A DNA stretch of 27,025 bases. Origin: Clostridiales bacterium. GTDB taxonomy: Bacteria > Bacillota_A > Clostridia > Saccharofermentanales > Saccharofermentanaceae. Under the pieces are notes generated by a model, which saw only the letters and a program-made list of their open reading frames with translations, did not search any database and was not told the DNA's origin. Location of the stretch: positions 1 to 27,025 of the forward strand of contig JAILHZ010000189.1 of assembly GCA_024695545.1 (NCBI GenBank). The letters run 5' to 3'. The translations under genes and the position numbers were made by a program. Positions 7,541 to 14,675 of the stretch are shown in pieces; the first letter of the stretch is position 1, and each line of letters begins with the position of its first letter.

Positions 7541-7657
7541 ACAAGCGGAAACTAGTTATTGTAATTACATAAGACATTCATAATTTTGCAATATCTGACC
7601 AGTAAACTAGAGTATGTGATTAAAGTGGGGCAGGATGTCCGCTTAAGGAGGCAGTAT

Positions 7658-8371
7658 ATGAGAAAACATCTGATCCGCAGTATTATTCTTACGCTCTGCG
7701 TGCTTTTCGTCTGTTGCGCCTGCCAGTCTCCGAAGAATACGAAAGATACCCAGCCGACCAAGAAGGTCGATCTGGAGATCGTCTATAAGAGAAACCAGCT
7801 CTGCTATTCCGTAATGGCGCAGGGCGACGATACGAACTTCTATGTTTTTAACGCGGCGGCACAGCCGATCTTCGATACTGAAGAAAATTCGATCACAGCA
7901 ATGAATCTTACGCCGGGCATGCTGGTCAGTGTTGAGTATGACGGATATATCCTTGAGACGTACCCTGCCCAGTTCTCAGGCGTCTCGGAGATCCGTGTCA
8001 CCGGGATGTATGCCAACAGCGTCGAGTTTGCATGTTCGCTGCTCTCCGGTATGTTCCCGTCGGCGATGCCGGATGATATCGAGCGTTGGGAGATCTTCTT
8101 TGAAGGGGAGAACTTCCTTTCTGCAAAAGAGAAGAAGGCTCTGGAATACATTATGGGGGAAGAGTGGGGAGGCGCAGATATCGTTGTCGATCCCGAGCAG
8201 TCCCATACGAAGAAGACCGGACATATTACGATCACGACATCGAAGGCCGGCGACGACAGTATTACCCTGAAGACTTTAGTCGACAGCGGAGTCGAGGGAT
8301 CCACTCCTGCGGAGAGAACGATGACCGTTTCGATCCAGGACGGCAAGTGGTCTATCACCGGCCGTGCCTGA
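7658..8371 (+). CDS. Putative lipoprotein of unknown function
   Basis: A 237-residue protein starting at ATG 7658, with a strong AAGGAGG site at 7645-7651; longer in-frame starts lack this. The N-terminus is a lipoprotein signal: MRKH, then a hydrophobic stretch, then CCAC with the candidate lipid-modified Cys at residue 22. Cys at -3 and -2 is unusual for a lipobox. The mature part has no family I recognise. It looks like a soluble beta-rich extracellular domain with no obvious catalytic motif. It stands alone between the tRNAs and pckG and shares a bidirectional terminator with pckG. Surface location is inferred; function is unknown. Confidence 0.8.
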   Translation: MRKHLIRSIILTLCVLFVCCACQSPKNTKDTQPTKKVDLEIVYKRNQLCYSVMAQGDDTNFYVFNAAAQPIFDTEENSITAMNLTPGMLVSVEYDGYILETYPAQFSGVSEIRVTGMYANSVEFACSLLSGMFPSAMPDDIERWEIFFEGENFLSAKEKKALEYIMGEEWGGADIVVDPEQSHTKKTGHITITTSKAGDDSITLKTLVDSGVEGSTPAERTMTVSIQDGKWSITGRA

Positions 8372-8416
8372 TCCTTCCTGAATACTTACTCTTTCAGTTT
8401 CACGTTTTATGGCATG

Positions 8417-8453
8417 AAAAAAGGCCGCCTCCGAAGAGACGGCCTTTCTTTAT
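8417..8453. terminator. Bidirectional terminator between the lipoprotein gene and pckG
   Basis: The stem AAAGGCCG (8420-8427) / CGGCCTTT (8440-8447) has an A-run on the left and a T-rich stretch on the right. It can end transcripts from both converging genes. Confidence 0.8.
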
Positions 8454-8469
8454 CTCATGCTTTTGAACC

Positions 8470-10269
8470 TTAAGCGTTAAGACGAGCCTCAAGAGCGTCG
8501 AGCTCAGCGAAGAGTTCCTTCGGCATCTTCGGACCATAGGACTCGAAGTGTGCACGGATGGACTTAGCTTCTGCCTTCCACTCATCCTTGTTGACTGTGA
8601 GCAGCTCTTCCATGTCAGCGTCTGTTACGCTGTCAAGGCCTGTACGGTCGATAGCATCAACTGTCGGGAGATATCCGATCGGAGTCTCAACAGCCTTGCC
8701 TGTACCGGAGCAGCGCTCAACGATCCACTTAAGAACACGGCTGTTATCGCCGTAGCCAGGCCACAGCCACTTGCCGTCTTCGGACTTTCTGAACCAGTTA
8801 ACATAGAAGATCTTCGGCAGCTTGTCAGCGTCGGTAGCCTTACCGATGTCGAGCCAGTGCTGGAGATAATCACCTACGTGATAACCGATGAACGGGAGCA
8901 TAGCGAACGGATCACGACGAACCTGACCTACCTTATCGGAGATAACAGCTGCTGTGATCTCGGAACCCATGATAGCACCCATGAAGATACCGTGGTTCCA
9001 GTTGAAGCTCTGGTGAACGAGCGGGATAGTTGTCTTACGACGGCCACCAACGAGGATAGCGTCAACAGCAACACCGTTCGGATCTTCCCAATCCGGAGCG
9101 ATAACCGGGCACTGCTTAGCCGGAGCTGTGAAACGAGCGTTCTTATGAGCAGCGACTTCGCCGGAATCCGGTGTCCAGTCCTTACCCTGCCAGTCGATGA
9201 GGTGTGCCGGAGCATCATAGCCGATGCCTTCCCACCAGATATCGCCATCGTCTGTGAGAGCGCAGTTTGTGAAGATAGTATTCTCTCTGCAGGAGAGCAT
9301 AGCGTTCGGGTTGGACTCCATGGATGTTCCCGGAGCAACACCGAAGAAACCTGCCTCAGGATTGAGAGCGTGGAGTCGTCCGTCAGCGCCGAACTTCATC
9401 CAAGCGATATCGTCGCCGAGGGTCTGAACCTTCCAGCCCGGGATCGTCGGAACGAGCATAGCCAGGTTGGTCTTACCGCAAGCAGACGGGAAAGCGCCGC
9501 AGATGTGCTTAACGTTGCCGTTCGGATCTGTGAGCTTCAGGATGAGCATGTGCTCAGCCAGCCAGCCCTCTTCACGAGCGAGAACGGAAGCAATACGAAG
9601 AGCGAAGCACTTCTTACCGAGAAGGGCGTTTCCGCCGTAACCGGAACCATAGGACCAGATGAGCTTCTCTTCCGGGAAGTGAGCGATGTACTTCTTGTCC
9701 ATCGGAGCGCAAGGCCATGTTGTCTGATCCTTAGCGCCGTTCTCCAGAGGAGCACCAACGGAGTGGATGCAAGGGATGAACTCGCCGTCAGATCCGAGCT
9801 GCTCAAGAACAGCCTTACCTGTTCTGGTCATGATCATCATGTTGACAACAACGTATGCACTATCAGTGATCTCGATACCGATCTTGGAGATCGGGGAACC
9901 TACAGGACCCATGGAGAACGGGATAACGTACATTGTACGGCCGTGCATGCAGCCTGTGGAGAGCTCTGTGAGTGTCTTCTTCAGTTCAACAGGATCGATC
10001 CAGTTGTTCGTCGGGCCTGCATCGTCTTCGCTCTTGGAAGCGATATAGGTACGGCCTTCTACACGAGCTACGTCAGACGGATCAGATCTGAAAAGATAGC
10101 ATCCGGGGTGCTTCGCCTCGTTCAGTTTTGTTGCCATGCCGCTGGCTACCATTGCATCGAGCAGTTCCTGCTTCTCAGCTTCGGTACCCTCAATCCAGCG
10201 GATCGCGTCAGGTTGAGTCATCTTTGCGATCTCGTCAACCCAGTTCTGCAGTTTAACATTAGTTGTCAT
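8470..10269 (-). CDS. pckG: Phosphoenolpyruvate carboxykinase (GTP)
   Basis: A 599-residue GTP-type enzyme interconverting oxaloacetate plus GTP and PEP plus GDP plus CO2. The whole sequence follows this family rather than the ATP type. Landmarks include the P-loop PSACGKTN (261-268) inside [20 protein letters not shown], the CIHSVGAPL region and a C-terminal [12 protein letters not shown] nucleotide site. The ATG at 10269 is chosen over 10275: AAGGAG is 8 bp upstream of the former and only 2 bp from the latter. The gene is monocistronic, between the terminator at 8417-8453 and a candidate promoter at 10368-10396. In anaerobes this enzyme may run in the PEP-carboxylating direction toward succinate or in gluconeogenesis; the sequence does not decide. 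Confidence 0.96.
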   Translation of the reverse strand: MTTNVKLQNWVDEIAKMTQPDAIRWIEGTEAEKQELLDAMVASGMATKLNEAKHPGCYLFRSDPSDVARVEGRTYIASKSEDDAGPTNNWIDPVELKKTLTELSTGCMHGRTMYVIPFSMGPVGSPISKIGIEITDSAYVVVNMMIMTRTGKAVLEQLGSDGEFIPCIHSVGAPLENGAKDQTTWPCAPMDKKYIAHFPEEKLIWSYGSGYGGNALLGKKCFALRIASVLAREEGWLAEHMLILKLTDPNGNVKHICGAFPSACGKTNLAMLVPTIPGWKVQTLGDDIAWMKFGADGRLHALNPEAGFFGVAPGTSMESNPNAMLSCRENTIFTNCALTDDGDIWWEGIGYDAPAHLIDWQGKDWTPDSGEVAAHKNARFTAPAKQCPVIAPDWEDPNGVAVDAILVGGRRKTTIPLVHQSFNWNHGIFMGAIMGSEITAAVISDKVGQVRRDPFAMLPFIGYHVGDYLQHWLDIGKATDADKLPKIFYVNWFRKSEDGKWLWPGYGDNSRVLKWIVERCSGTGKAVETPIGYLPTVDAIDRTGLDSVTDADMEELLTVNKDEWKAEAKSIRAHFESYGPKMPKELFAELDALEARLNA

Positions 10270-10306
10270 ATGCATTACTCCTTCCGATTTTTAATCCCTA
10301 TTTTCG

Positions 10307-10324
10307 GTATGCTTGGGGGCATAC
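10307..10324 (-). promoter_or_regulatory. Hairpin in the pckG leader
   Basis: GTATGC (10307-10312) and GCATAC (10319-10324) form a perfect 6-bp stem around a 6-nt loop, about 38 nt upstream of the ATG. Without a T-run it is not a terminator. Its role is unknown. Confidence 0.35.
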
Positions 10325-10367
10325 TTTGGATTAGATTGGGCTTGATCACGTTAGCATAGGGTAACTA

Positions 10368-10396
10368 ACCATACACAAAACCGCGATCACTGTAAA
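10368..10396 (-). promoter_or_regulatory. Candidate promoter of pckG
   Basis: On the minus strand: -35 TTTACA (10391-10396), 17-bp spacer, -10 TATGGT (10368-10373). It predicts a leader of about 90 nt. Confidence 0.45.
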
Positions 10397-10530
10397 TAGT
10401 AGCATAAAACCTATTGAAATACAACTGAAATAATACCCGAAAATGCCCGAATTCAAACGATTTTCATTTGCGGAAGGAATGTTGAAAACCGCAAGGAAAC
10501 TTGATGCCTTTTTGAGGGGAAAACGAGGGG

Positions 10531-10550
10531 CGGGAAAAGTGCTTTTCGGG
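10531..10550. repeat. Near-palindromic copy of the iterated word
   Basis: CGGGAAAAGTGCTTTTCGGG: GAAAAG and CTTTTC flank a central TG, so the word GTGCTTTT sits inside an inverted repeat. It lies directly downstream of the terminator at 10553-10590. Confidence 0.6.
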
Positions 10551-10552
10551 CA

Positions 10553-10590
10553 TAAAAACACCCCGGTGAGAAAGGAGAAACACCGGGGTG
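10553..10590 (-). terminator. Rho-independent terminator of the zinc-ribbon/HD gene
   Basis: CACCCCGGTG (10559-10568) and CACCGGGGTG (10581-10590) form a perfect 10-bp stem around a 12-nt loop, followed on the minus strand by TTTTTATG. Confidence 0.9.
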
Positions 10591-10621
10591 AAAAAGAAAG
10601 GAAAAAGAAACTGAAGAAATA

Positions 10622-11434
10622 TTAGTCTTTAGCTACGGAAGCTGCGAAGTTGTACTGCTTAACAACTTCTTCGTTCTCATAGATCTTGGTCTGCCACTTG
10701 TTAGCTGTCTGCAGAACCATGGTGTACGGATTCTCCTTGCCGCCTACCAGTTCCATATCGCCCTGATAGCTGATCGCCTGTGCTTCGTCATCGGACAGGA
10801 GCATGTACTGGGAGACCAGGAAGAGAGATCTTACACCGACACTCATGTGAACGAGCTTCGGGTTGATAGTATATGTCGGAGCTACGGAGAGGGAACGTCC
10901 GCCGAAGGACAGACCCAGTGTAGAAGTAGTCGTCTTCTCCTCGAGGAGGAACAGAGGCTTGCCTTCAACACCGACCTTACCTACATCGTGGAACAGAGCC
11001 ATAATGATCGCGGACTCGTCGTCGAGCTGCGGCATCAGGGTATCCTTAATGCGGAGGAGCTGCTTCGCAACACCAACAGAGTGAATGAGAAGTCCTTTTT
11101 CAAATGCGAGAGGTCCCTCGAGCTCAGCCGGAGCTGTCAGCCAGGAAGTACGGTTCTCGAGGAAATCGATAAAGTGATCGAACTCGGTCTTTCTCTTAAT
11201 AATCTTGGACTTAAGATCAGCATAGAGCTCATCAACGTTATCTTTGGTGACCATGATCATCGGCATGATCGCACCAACTACAGTACCCTTAGCAACAACA
11301 CCGCTGCCGGAAGAAGCTGAAGTTGTAGGAACGCCCTGTACGTTTCCCTGACCATCTGTAAAATCATACTTACACTTCGGACATCTGATCGCCTGATTCG
11401 CAATCGTCATACCACAATCTGGACACTTTTTCAT
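10622..11434 (-). CDS. Zinc-ribbon and HD-domain protein, predicted phosphohydrolase
   Basis: A 270-residue soluble protein. Residues 4-21 form a short zinc ribbon (CPDC...CPKC; Cys4, 7, 18, 21). A Gly/Ser/Thr/Val linker (~28-60) follows, then an alpha-helical HD domain: HSVGVAKQLL (His118), LFHDVGKVG (His149, Asp150) and a later His196. HD proteins bind metal and hydrolyse phosphoesters, often nucleotides or second messengers; no substrate is evident. AAAGGAGG precedes the ATG, and a strong terminator follows the stop, so the gene is a single transcript or the last of one. No output domain such as GGDEF is fused. Confidence 0.8.
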   Translation of the reverse strand: MKKCPDCGMTIANQAIRCPKCKYDFTDGQGNVQGVPTTSASSGSGVVAKGTVVGAIMPMIMVTKDNVDELYADLKSKIIKRKTEFDHFIDFLENRTSWLTAPAELEGPLAFEKGLLIHSVGVAKQLLRIKDTLMPQLDDESAIIMALFHDVGKVGVEGKPLFLLEEKTTTSTLGLSFGGRSLSVAPTYTINPKLVHMSVGVRSLFLVSQYMLLSDDEAQAISYQGDMELVGGKENPYTMVLQTANKWQTKIYENEEVVKQYNFAASVAKD

Positions 11435-11604
11435 ATGAACCTCCTTTGATGCGGACCCTTTATTTGTATAGGATTCACATCCTTCACATATCCTTTTCGG
11501 GATGTTTATGTGACTATTCTACAACGGATTCTATCATCAGACAACCTCAAAGCGTTTTGAAAAACACAAAAAAGCGACCGTAAAACGCAAATTTAACAAG
11601 TTGT

Positions 11605-12486
11605 TCATTTTTTCTTGGATTTCGGAGGATGGTTCACTTTATAGTGACGGCGCATGCCGCGGAAGTACGTTCCGAAGTGGAACTGCTTCGGGAAATACTG
11701 CATGCGGTTATAGAGGTGCGCGGTCAGCACCATCTCAAGTTCCTGCGGGTTGACCTGACGGTTCTGGTTCATCATGAAGTCCGTGGTACCCGGGGCCTCA
11801 AAGTAGAAGCGGTAGTTCGCGCCGTAAGCGTCTCCGATGCCTAAAAGGTGACCGAACTCATGGGCGCACTCCTGCTGGAATGCGTGACGGTCACTGTTCT
11901 GACGGATACTCGCGATACCCGGATGTTTTCTTGACCAGTTCAGGGTAAGCGCTTCCGGCTGGAAGGACTTGAAGAATCCCCATCCCCATCGCCAGACCGG
12001 GCTGGTCACATAACCTGCGCGGTTTTCGGAATAGGACATCTTGACCCTTATGAATCTCTGCTTGGGATATTCGTTTACGGCCTGCGGTGTCTGGTAACGG
12101 ATGAATTCCAGTGTGACACGTGCAGAAGAAGGATCCGGCTGCATCTCTTCGTCGAGAGGGTTATTGTCCTGGGTCAGCACACGGTAGCTCGCATGGGCAC
12201 GCGCCAGCTCATAGCCGTCATCCTCGAGCCATGACATGTGATACTTGCCCGACCAGTTTCTGCGGATCCCGGCCTCGGCAACATCGGCATAAGTGATGTT
12301 GGTGCCCGGATAGTAGCGGAACATCTTGGACGTGTAGCGCACGAAGACACGGATACGCACGCTGTTTCCGTTCAGGATCAGCTGTATCGGCACCTTTCGG
12401 GGATTCGGGTAGGAAACCGGATATCTCCTGTCCAGGGTGCGGGAAAGTATGTCGCGCTTGGCGTTTGGATCGTAGACGTGTTTCAT
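11605..12486 (-). CDS. Metzincin-like zinc metalloprotease of unknown role, no signal peptide
   Basis: A 293-residue protein. The zinc-site motif is HEFGHLLGIGD (His209, Glu210, His213, Gly216, Asp219), matching HExxHxxGxxD. This pattern is known from snapalysin-type metzincins, where Asp replaces the usual third His. Downstream, DFMMN (236-240) fits the Met-turn. The N-terminal ~200 residues are basic, aromatic and predicted beta-rich, with no family I recognise. The C-terminus is very basic (ends KSKKK). There is no signal peptide or membrane helix, so the protein is cytoplasmic or leaves by a non-classical route. GGAG precedes the ATG. It is divergent from the small gene at 12604. Proteolytic activity is inferred from motif only. 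Confidence 0.72.
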   Translation of the reverse strand: MKHVYDPNAKRDILSRTLDRRYPVSYPNPRKVPIQLILNGNSVRIRVFVRYTSKMFRYYPGTNITYADVAEAGIRRNWSGKYHMSWLEDDGYELARAHASYRVLTQDNNPLDEEMQPDPSSARVTLEFIRYQTPQAVNEYPKQRFIRVKMSYSENRAGYVTSPVWRWGWGFFKSFQPEALTLNWSRKHPGIASIRQNSDRHAFQQECAHEFGHLLGIGDAYGANYRFYFEAPGTTDFMMNQNRQVNPQELEMVLTAHLYNRMQYFPKQFHFGTYFRGMRRHYKVNHPPKSKKK

Positions 12487-12563
12487 GTATTCTCCAACGT
12501 ATCCTAAAAAACCGGATTTTCCCTCATTCTAACAACAGAATACCACGAAATGCTTGAAAAGAG

Positions 12564-12569
12564 TATAAT
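12564..12569 (+). promoter_or_regulatory. Candidate -10 (TATAAT) for the 12604-13194 genes
   Basis: A consensus TATAAT lies 34 bp upstream of the ATG at 12604. The -35 region (12541-12546, TACCAC) is weak. Confidence 0.4.
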
Positions 12570-12603
12570 AGAGCCGATACAAGGAAGTGAAGGAGAAAGA
12601 AAG

Positions 12604-12867
12604 ATGAAGCTGGAAGGCAAGACTTTCAAGATGAACGTGGTCCTGCAGATGCACGTGGTCGAGCATACCCATGAGGGAGTTTCCTTTGTAAAAGAACTGG
12701 ATGAGGCACTTGTTCAGCTGTGCCGTGAGATGAATGTCCCGTTCCCGCTGTGGCTGTCGAAGAATACCCGGGAATTCGCCCAGTTTCACCAGACGACTTT
12801 CTTCGAGGATCAGTTTTCCGACAACAAGGTCCCGTTTGACCGGTTCATGATCAAGCTGATCGGATAA
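12604..12867 (+). CDS. Small conserved-looking hypothetical protein
   Basis: An 87-residue soluble protein starting at ATG 12604 after AAGGAG (the longer in-frame start at 12550 precedes the -10 and is rejected). It contains an acidic/amphipathic helix (ELDEALVQLCREMNVP), then PLWLSKNTREFAQF and a C-terminal FDRFMIKLI strand. There are no catalytic motifs, Cys pairs or membrane segments. I have the impression of similar small proteins in other Clostridia, but cannot confirm this or give a function. It is followed on the same strand by rqcP after a 69-bp gap containing a tandem copy of the iterated word and a small hairpin. Confidence 0.72.
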   Translation: MKLEGKTFKMNVVLQMHVVEHTHEGVSFVKELDEALVQLCREMNVPFPLWLSKNTREFAQFHQTTFFEDQFSDNKVPFDRFMIKLIG

Positions 12868-12894
12868 GTGCTTTTAGAATAGTGCTTTTAGAAT
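12867..12894. repeat. 14-bp tandem duplication carrying the iterated word
   Basis: AGTGCTTTTAGAAT occurs twice head to tail (12867-12880 and 12881-12894). It begins on the last base of the preceding stop codon. Each unit contains one GTGCTTTT. Confidence 0.85.
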
Positions 12895-12905
12895 ATAGAG
12901 AAGAG

Positions 12906-12921
12906 GGCTCCGGAAGGAGCC
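12906..12921 (+). promoter_or_regulatory. Hairpin upstream of the rqcP ribosome site
   Basis: GGCTCC and GGAGCC form a 6-bp stem around GGAA, just before the AAGGAG of rqcP. It lacks a T-run. It could stabilise an mRNA end or affect initiation. Confidence 0.35.
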
Positions 12922-12936
12922 GATAAGGAGAGAAAT

Positions 12937-13194
12937 ATGCGTATCGATAAATATCTGAAGGTTTCCCGCGTGGTCAAGAGAAGAACTGTCGCTAACGAGG
13001 TCTGCTCTGCCGGACGTGTCATGATCAACGATAAGGTGGTTAAGCCCGGCGCCGAGGTGAAGACCGGCGACATCGTCACGATCAAGTTCGGTAACGGGGA
13101 GACGAGATTCCGCGTGCTCGCGATCAAGGAGACTGTCCGCAAGGAAGAGGCCTCCGAGATGTATGAGCTTCTCGAGGGAAAAGAACTGGAGTAA
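12937..13194 (+). CDS. rqcP: S4-domain RNA-binding protein RqcP (YabO)
   Basis: An 85-residue stand-alone S4 domain close to Bacillus subtilis YabO/RqcP in length and pattern: MRIDKYLKVSRVVKRRTVANE at the N-terminus, GRVMINDKVVKPGAEVKTGD in the centre, and KEEASEMYELL near the end. RqcP works with RqcH and the 50S subunit in poly-alanine tailing of stalled nascent chains. AAGGAG precedes the ATG. It is followed by divIC, the gene order known from B. subtilis and relatives (there with yabP and yabQ between, which are absent here). Absence of yabP/yabQ, which serve sporulation in B. subtilis, is compatible with a non-sporulating lineage but is not proof. Confidence 0.92.
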   Translation: MRIDKYLKVSRVVKRRTVANEVCSAGRVMINDKVVKPGAEVKTGDIVTIKFGNGETRFRVLAIKETVRKEEASEMYELLEGKELE

Positions 13195-13293
13195 CTTACA
13201 ATTCCGTTACAAATACTCTTTCTTCGGATACAAGCCGTCCTTTTTGTGAGATAAATAATGTATGAAATTATCTGTTATCTCAGAAAGGGCGCT

Positions 13294-13587
13294 ATGAAAC
13301 ACAGACAGAAAAAATCTCCGGTGTGGAAAGTCATCGTATTCGTGTTCTTCGTGATTGTATTCGCGATGGTTCTCGTGCGCCTGAACAGAGACCGTCAGGT
13401 CCGTGCCCGTGTTGAGAAGAGATCCCGTGAACTGGACATCGCAGCTGCACAGGCAAGTGCGGAGTACGCCGATGCGATGGAACGTTCCAGAAAAGCCGGT
13501 TCCGACGATTATGTAGAAGAAGTCGCCAGAGAGTCCCTTGGTATGGTTATGCCGGGTGAGACCGTATTCACGACAGACGAGAAGTAA
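13294..13587 (+). CDS. divIC: Septum formation initiator, DivIC/FtsB family
   Basis: A 97-residue bitopic membrane protein: a short basic cytoplasmic N-terminus, a membrane helix (~11-29), an extracellular coiled coil (~30-62) and the family's C-terminal signature (VEEVARESLGMVMPGE). It is a component of the divisome subcomplex with FtsL and DivIB. The ATG at 13294 (AAAGGG upstream) is chosen because the longer frame from 13258 adds an unlikely extension before the basic start. It follows rqcP by 99 bp and ends at a bidirectional terminator. Confidence 0.88.
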   Translation: MKHRQKKSPVWKVIVFVFFVIVFAMVLVRLNRDRQVRARVEKRSRELDIAAAQASAEYADAMERSRKAGSDDYVEEVARESLGMVMPGETVFTTDEK

Positions 13588-13611
13588 TCCGGAAGATAAA
13601 GATATACCGAA

Positions 13612-13652
13612 TGAAAAAGACTGCCTCCATCGGAGACAGTCTCTTTGTTTTT
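13612..13652. terminator. Bidirectional terminator between divIC and recR
   Basis: GACTG-C-CTCC / GGAG-A-CAGTC (13619-13641) forms a stem with one mismatch. An A-run lies to the left and TCTTTGTTTTT to the right, so it can serve both converging transcripts. Confidence 0.8.
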
Positions 13653-13668
13653 CTGAAGATTATAAAGA

Positions 13669-14271
13669 TCAGAACTCGCGGCGTGCCTGCATCGCTTTGG
13701 ACAGGGTAACGTCGTCTGCATATTCCAGATCAGATCCCATCGGAAGACCAGATGCAATACGCGTAACTTTGATGCCGGACGGCTTGATCAGGCGGCCGAG
13801 ATACATCGCTGTCGCTTCGCCCTCTGCGGTCTGGTTCGTCGCCAGGATAACTTCCTTCGTCTCGGGATTCTCGCGAAGACGTTCGATCAGTTCCTTGATC
13901 TTGATCTCATCGAGTCCCACATTGTTCAGAGGAGAATACACTCCGTGCAGGACATGGTAGAGTCCTGAATAGTCGCGCATGCGCTCCATCGTAGAGACGT
14001 CTCTGGGATTCTCCACGACGCAGATCGTACTTCTGTCTCTCTTCGGATCCGAGCAGATCGGGCAGGGATCCTGATCAGTGAAGTTCTGACAGATCGAGCA
14101 CAGCCGGGTCGTTGTCTTCGCTTCCATCAGGGCGTCCGAAAGAGTTTTCACGTCTTCCTGCGGCATGGCAAGAATATGGAAAGCCAGGCGCTGGGCGGAC
14201 TTCGGCCCGACGCCCGGGAGTTTTCCAAGTTCGGAAATCAGTTTGGCAACGCTTGGAGAAAACCTGGCCAT
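13669..14271 (-). CDS. recR: Recombination mediator protein RecR
   Basis: A 200-residue RecR of full family length. It has an N-terminal helix-hairpin-helix ([14 protein letters not shown], ~18-31), a C4 zinc finger (Cys58, 61, 70, 73), a Toprim domain (~81-175, including the conserved VVENPRD and Glu of TAEGEATA), and a C-terminal Walker-B-like tail. With RecF and RecO it loads RecA on gapped DNA. GAAGGA precedes the ATG. It is the last gene of dnaX-ybaB-recR, 23 bp after ybaB, a gene order conserved across many bacteria. Confidence 0.96.
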   Translation of the reverse strand: MARFSPSVAKLISELGKLPGVGPKSAQRLAFHILAMPQEDVKTLSDALMEAKTTTRLCSICQNFTDQDPCPICSDPKRDRSTICVVENPRDVSTMERMRDYSGLYHVLHGVYSPLNNVGLDEIKIKELIERLRENPETKEVILATNQTAEGEATAMYLGRLIKPSGIKVTRIASGLPMGSDLEYADDVTLSKAMQARREF

Positions 14272-14294
14272 GTTACTGTCCTTCTTTCAAGAAA

Positions 14295-14639
14295 TCAGAA
14301 CGGGAGCTTCGCTCCGCCGGTTGCCTTGGACATCTTCTCGGAAGAGATCTCAGCGAGCTTTCTTGCTGCTTCGTTGTAAGCTGCGATGATCATGTCCTGA
14401 AGCATCTCAACATCTTCCGGATCTACTGCGGACGGATCGATCTCGAGAGACTTGATCTCATGAGTACCGGAGATGACGATCTTTACGACTCCGCCACCTG
14501 CTGTTGCGTCAACTTCCAGTGCATCGATCTCAGCCTTTGCTGTCTCGATGTCACGCTGCATCTTCTGTGCCTGCTGCATCAGGGCGCCCATATTTCCGCC
14601 GCCCATGCCGCCGAATCCACCACGAAAACCTTTTGCCAT
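14295..14639 (-). CDS. ybaB: Nucleoid-associated protein, YbaB/EbfC family
   Basis: A 114-residue protein with a Gly/Met-rich N-terminus (MAKGFRGGFGGMGGGNMG), a long helix (MQQAQKMQRDIE), the beta-sheet core containing GGGVVKIVISGTHEI, and the C-terminal helix (DMIIAAYNEAARK). These are the hallmarks of this small dimeric DNA-binding family. AAGGAGG precedes the ATG. It lies between dnaX (36 bp) and recR (23 bp). Confidence 0.95.
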   Translation of the reverse strand: MAKGFRGGFGGMGGGNMGALMQQAQKMQRDIETAKAEIDALEVDATAGGGVVKIVISGTHEIKSLEIDPSAVDPEDVEMLQDMIIAAYNEAARKLAEISSEKMSKATGGAKLPF

Positions 14640-14675
14640 TTTCTAAGTCCTCCTTAATTATCTAATGACATAAAA

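Larger units (their letters stand above)
10270..10621. other. Intergenic region between pckG and the zinc-ribbon/HD gene
   Basis: This 352-bp stretch holds the pckG ribosome site, leader hairpin and candidate promoter, one near-palindromic copy of the iterated word (10531-10550), and the terminator of the upstream minus-strand gene. The stretch 10400-10530 shows no gene or motif I can support. A short minus-strand open frame here overlaps the terminator and is not called. Confidence 0.7.

Noticed and set aside
7270..7577. Short open frames across the tRNA region
   Set aside because: They run through tRNA-Gly and its signals and have no coding character.
8548..10359. A 603-codon open frame on the plus strand opposite pckG
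   Set aside because: It is the antisense shadow of pckG, caused by biased third positions. It has no domain, and pckG is unambiguous.
10346..10561. A 71-codon minus-strand open frame between pckG and the HD gene
   Set aside because: It starts within the terminator region and has no ribosome site, and its end overlaps the pckG promoter.
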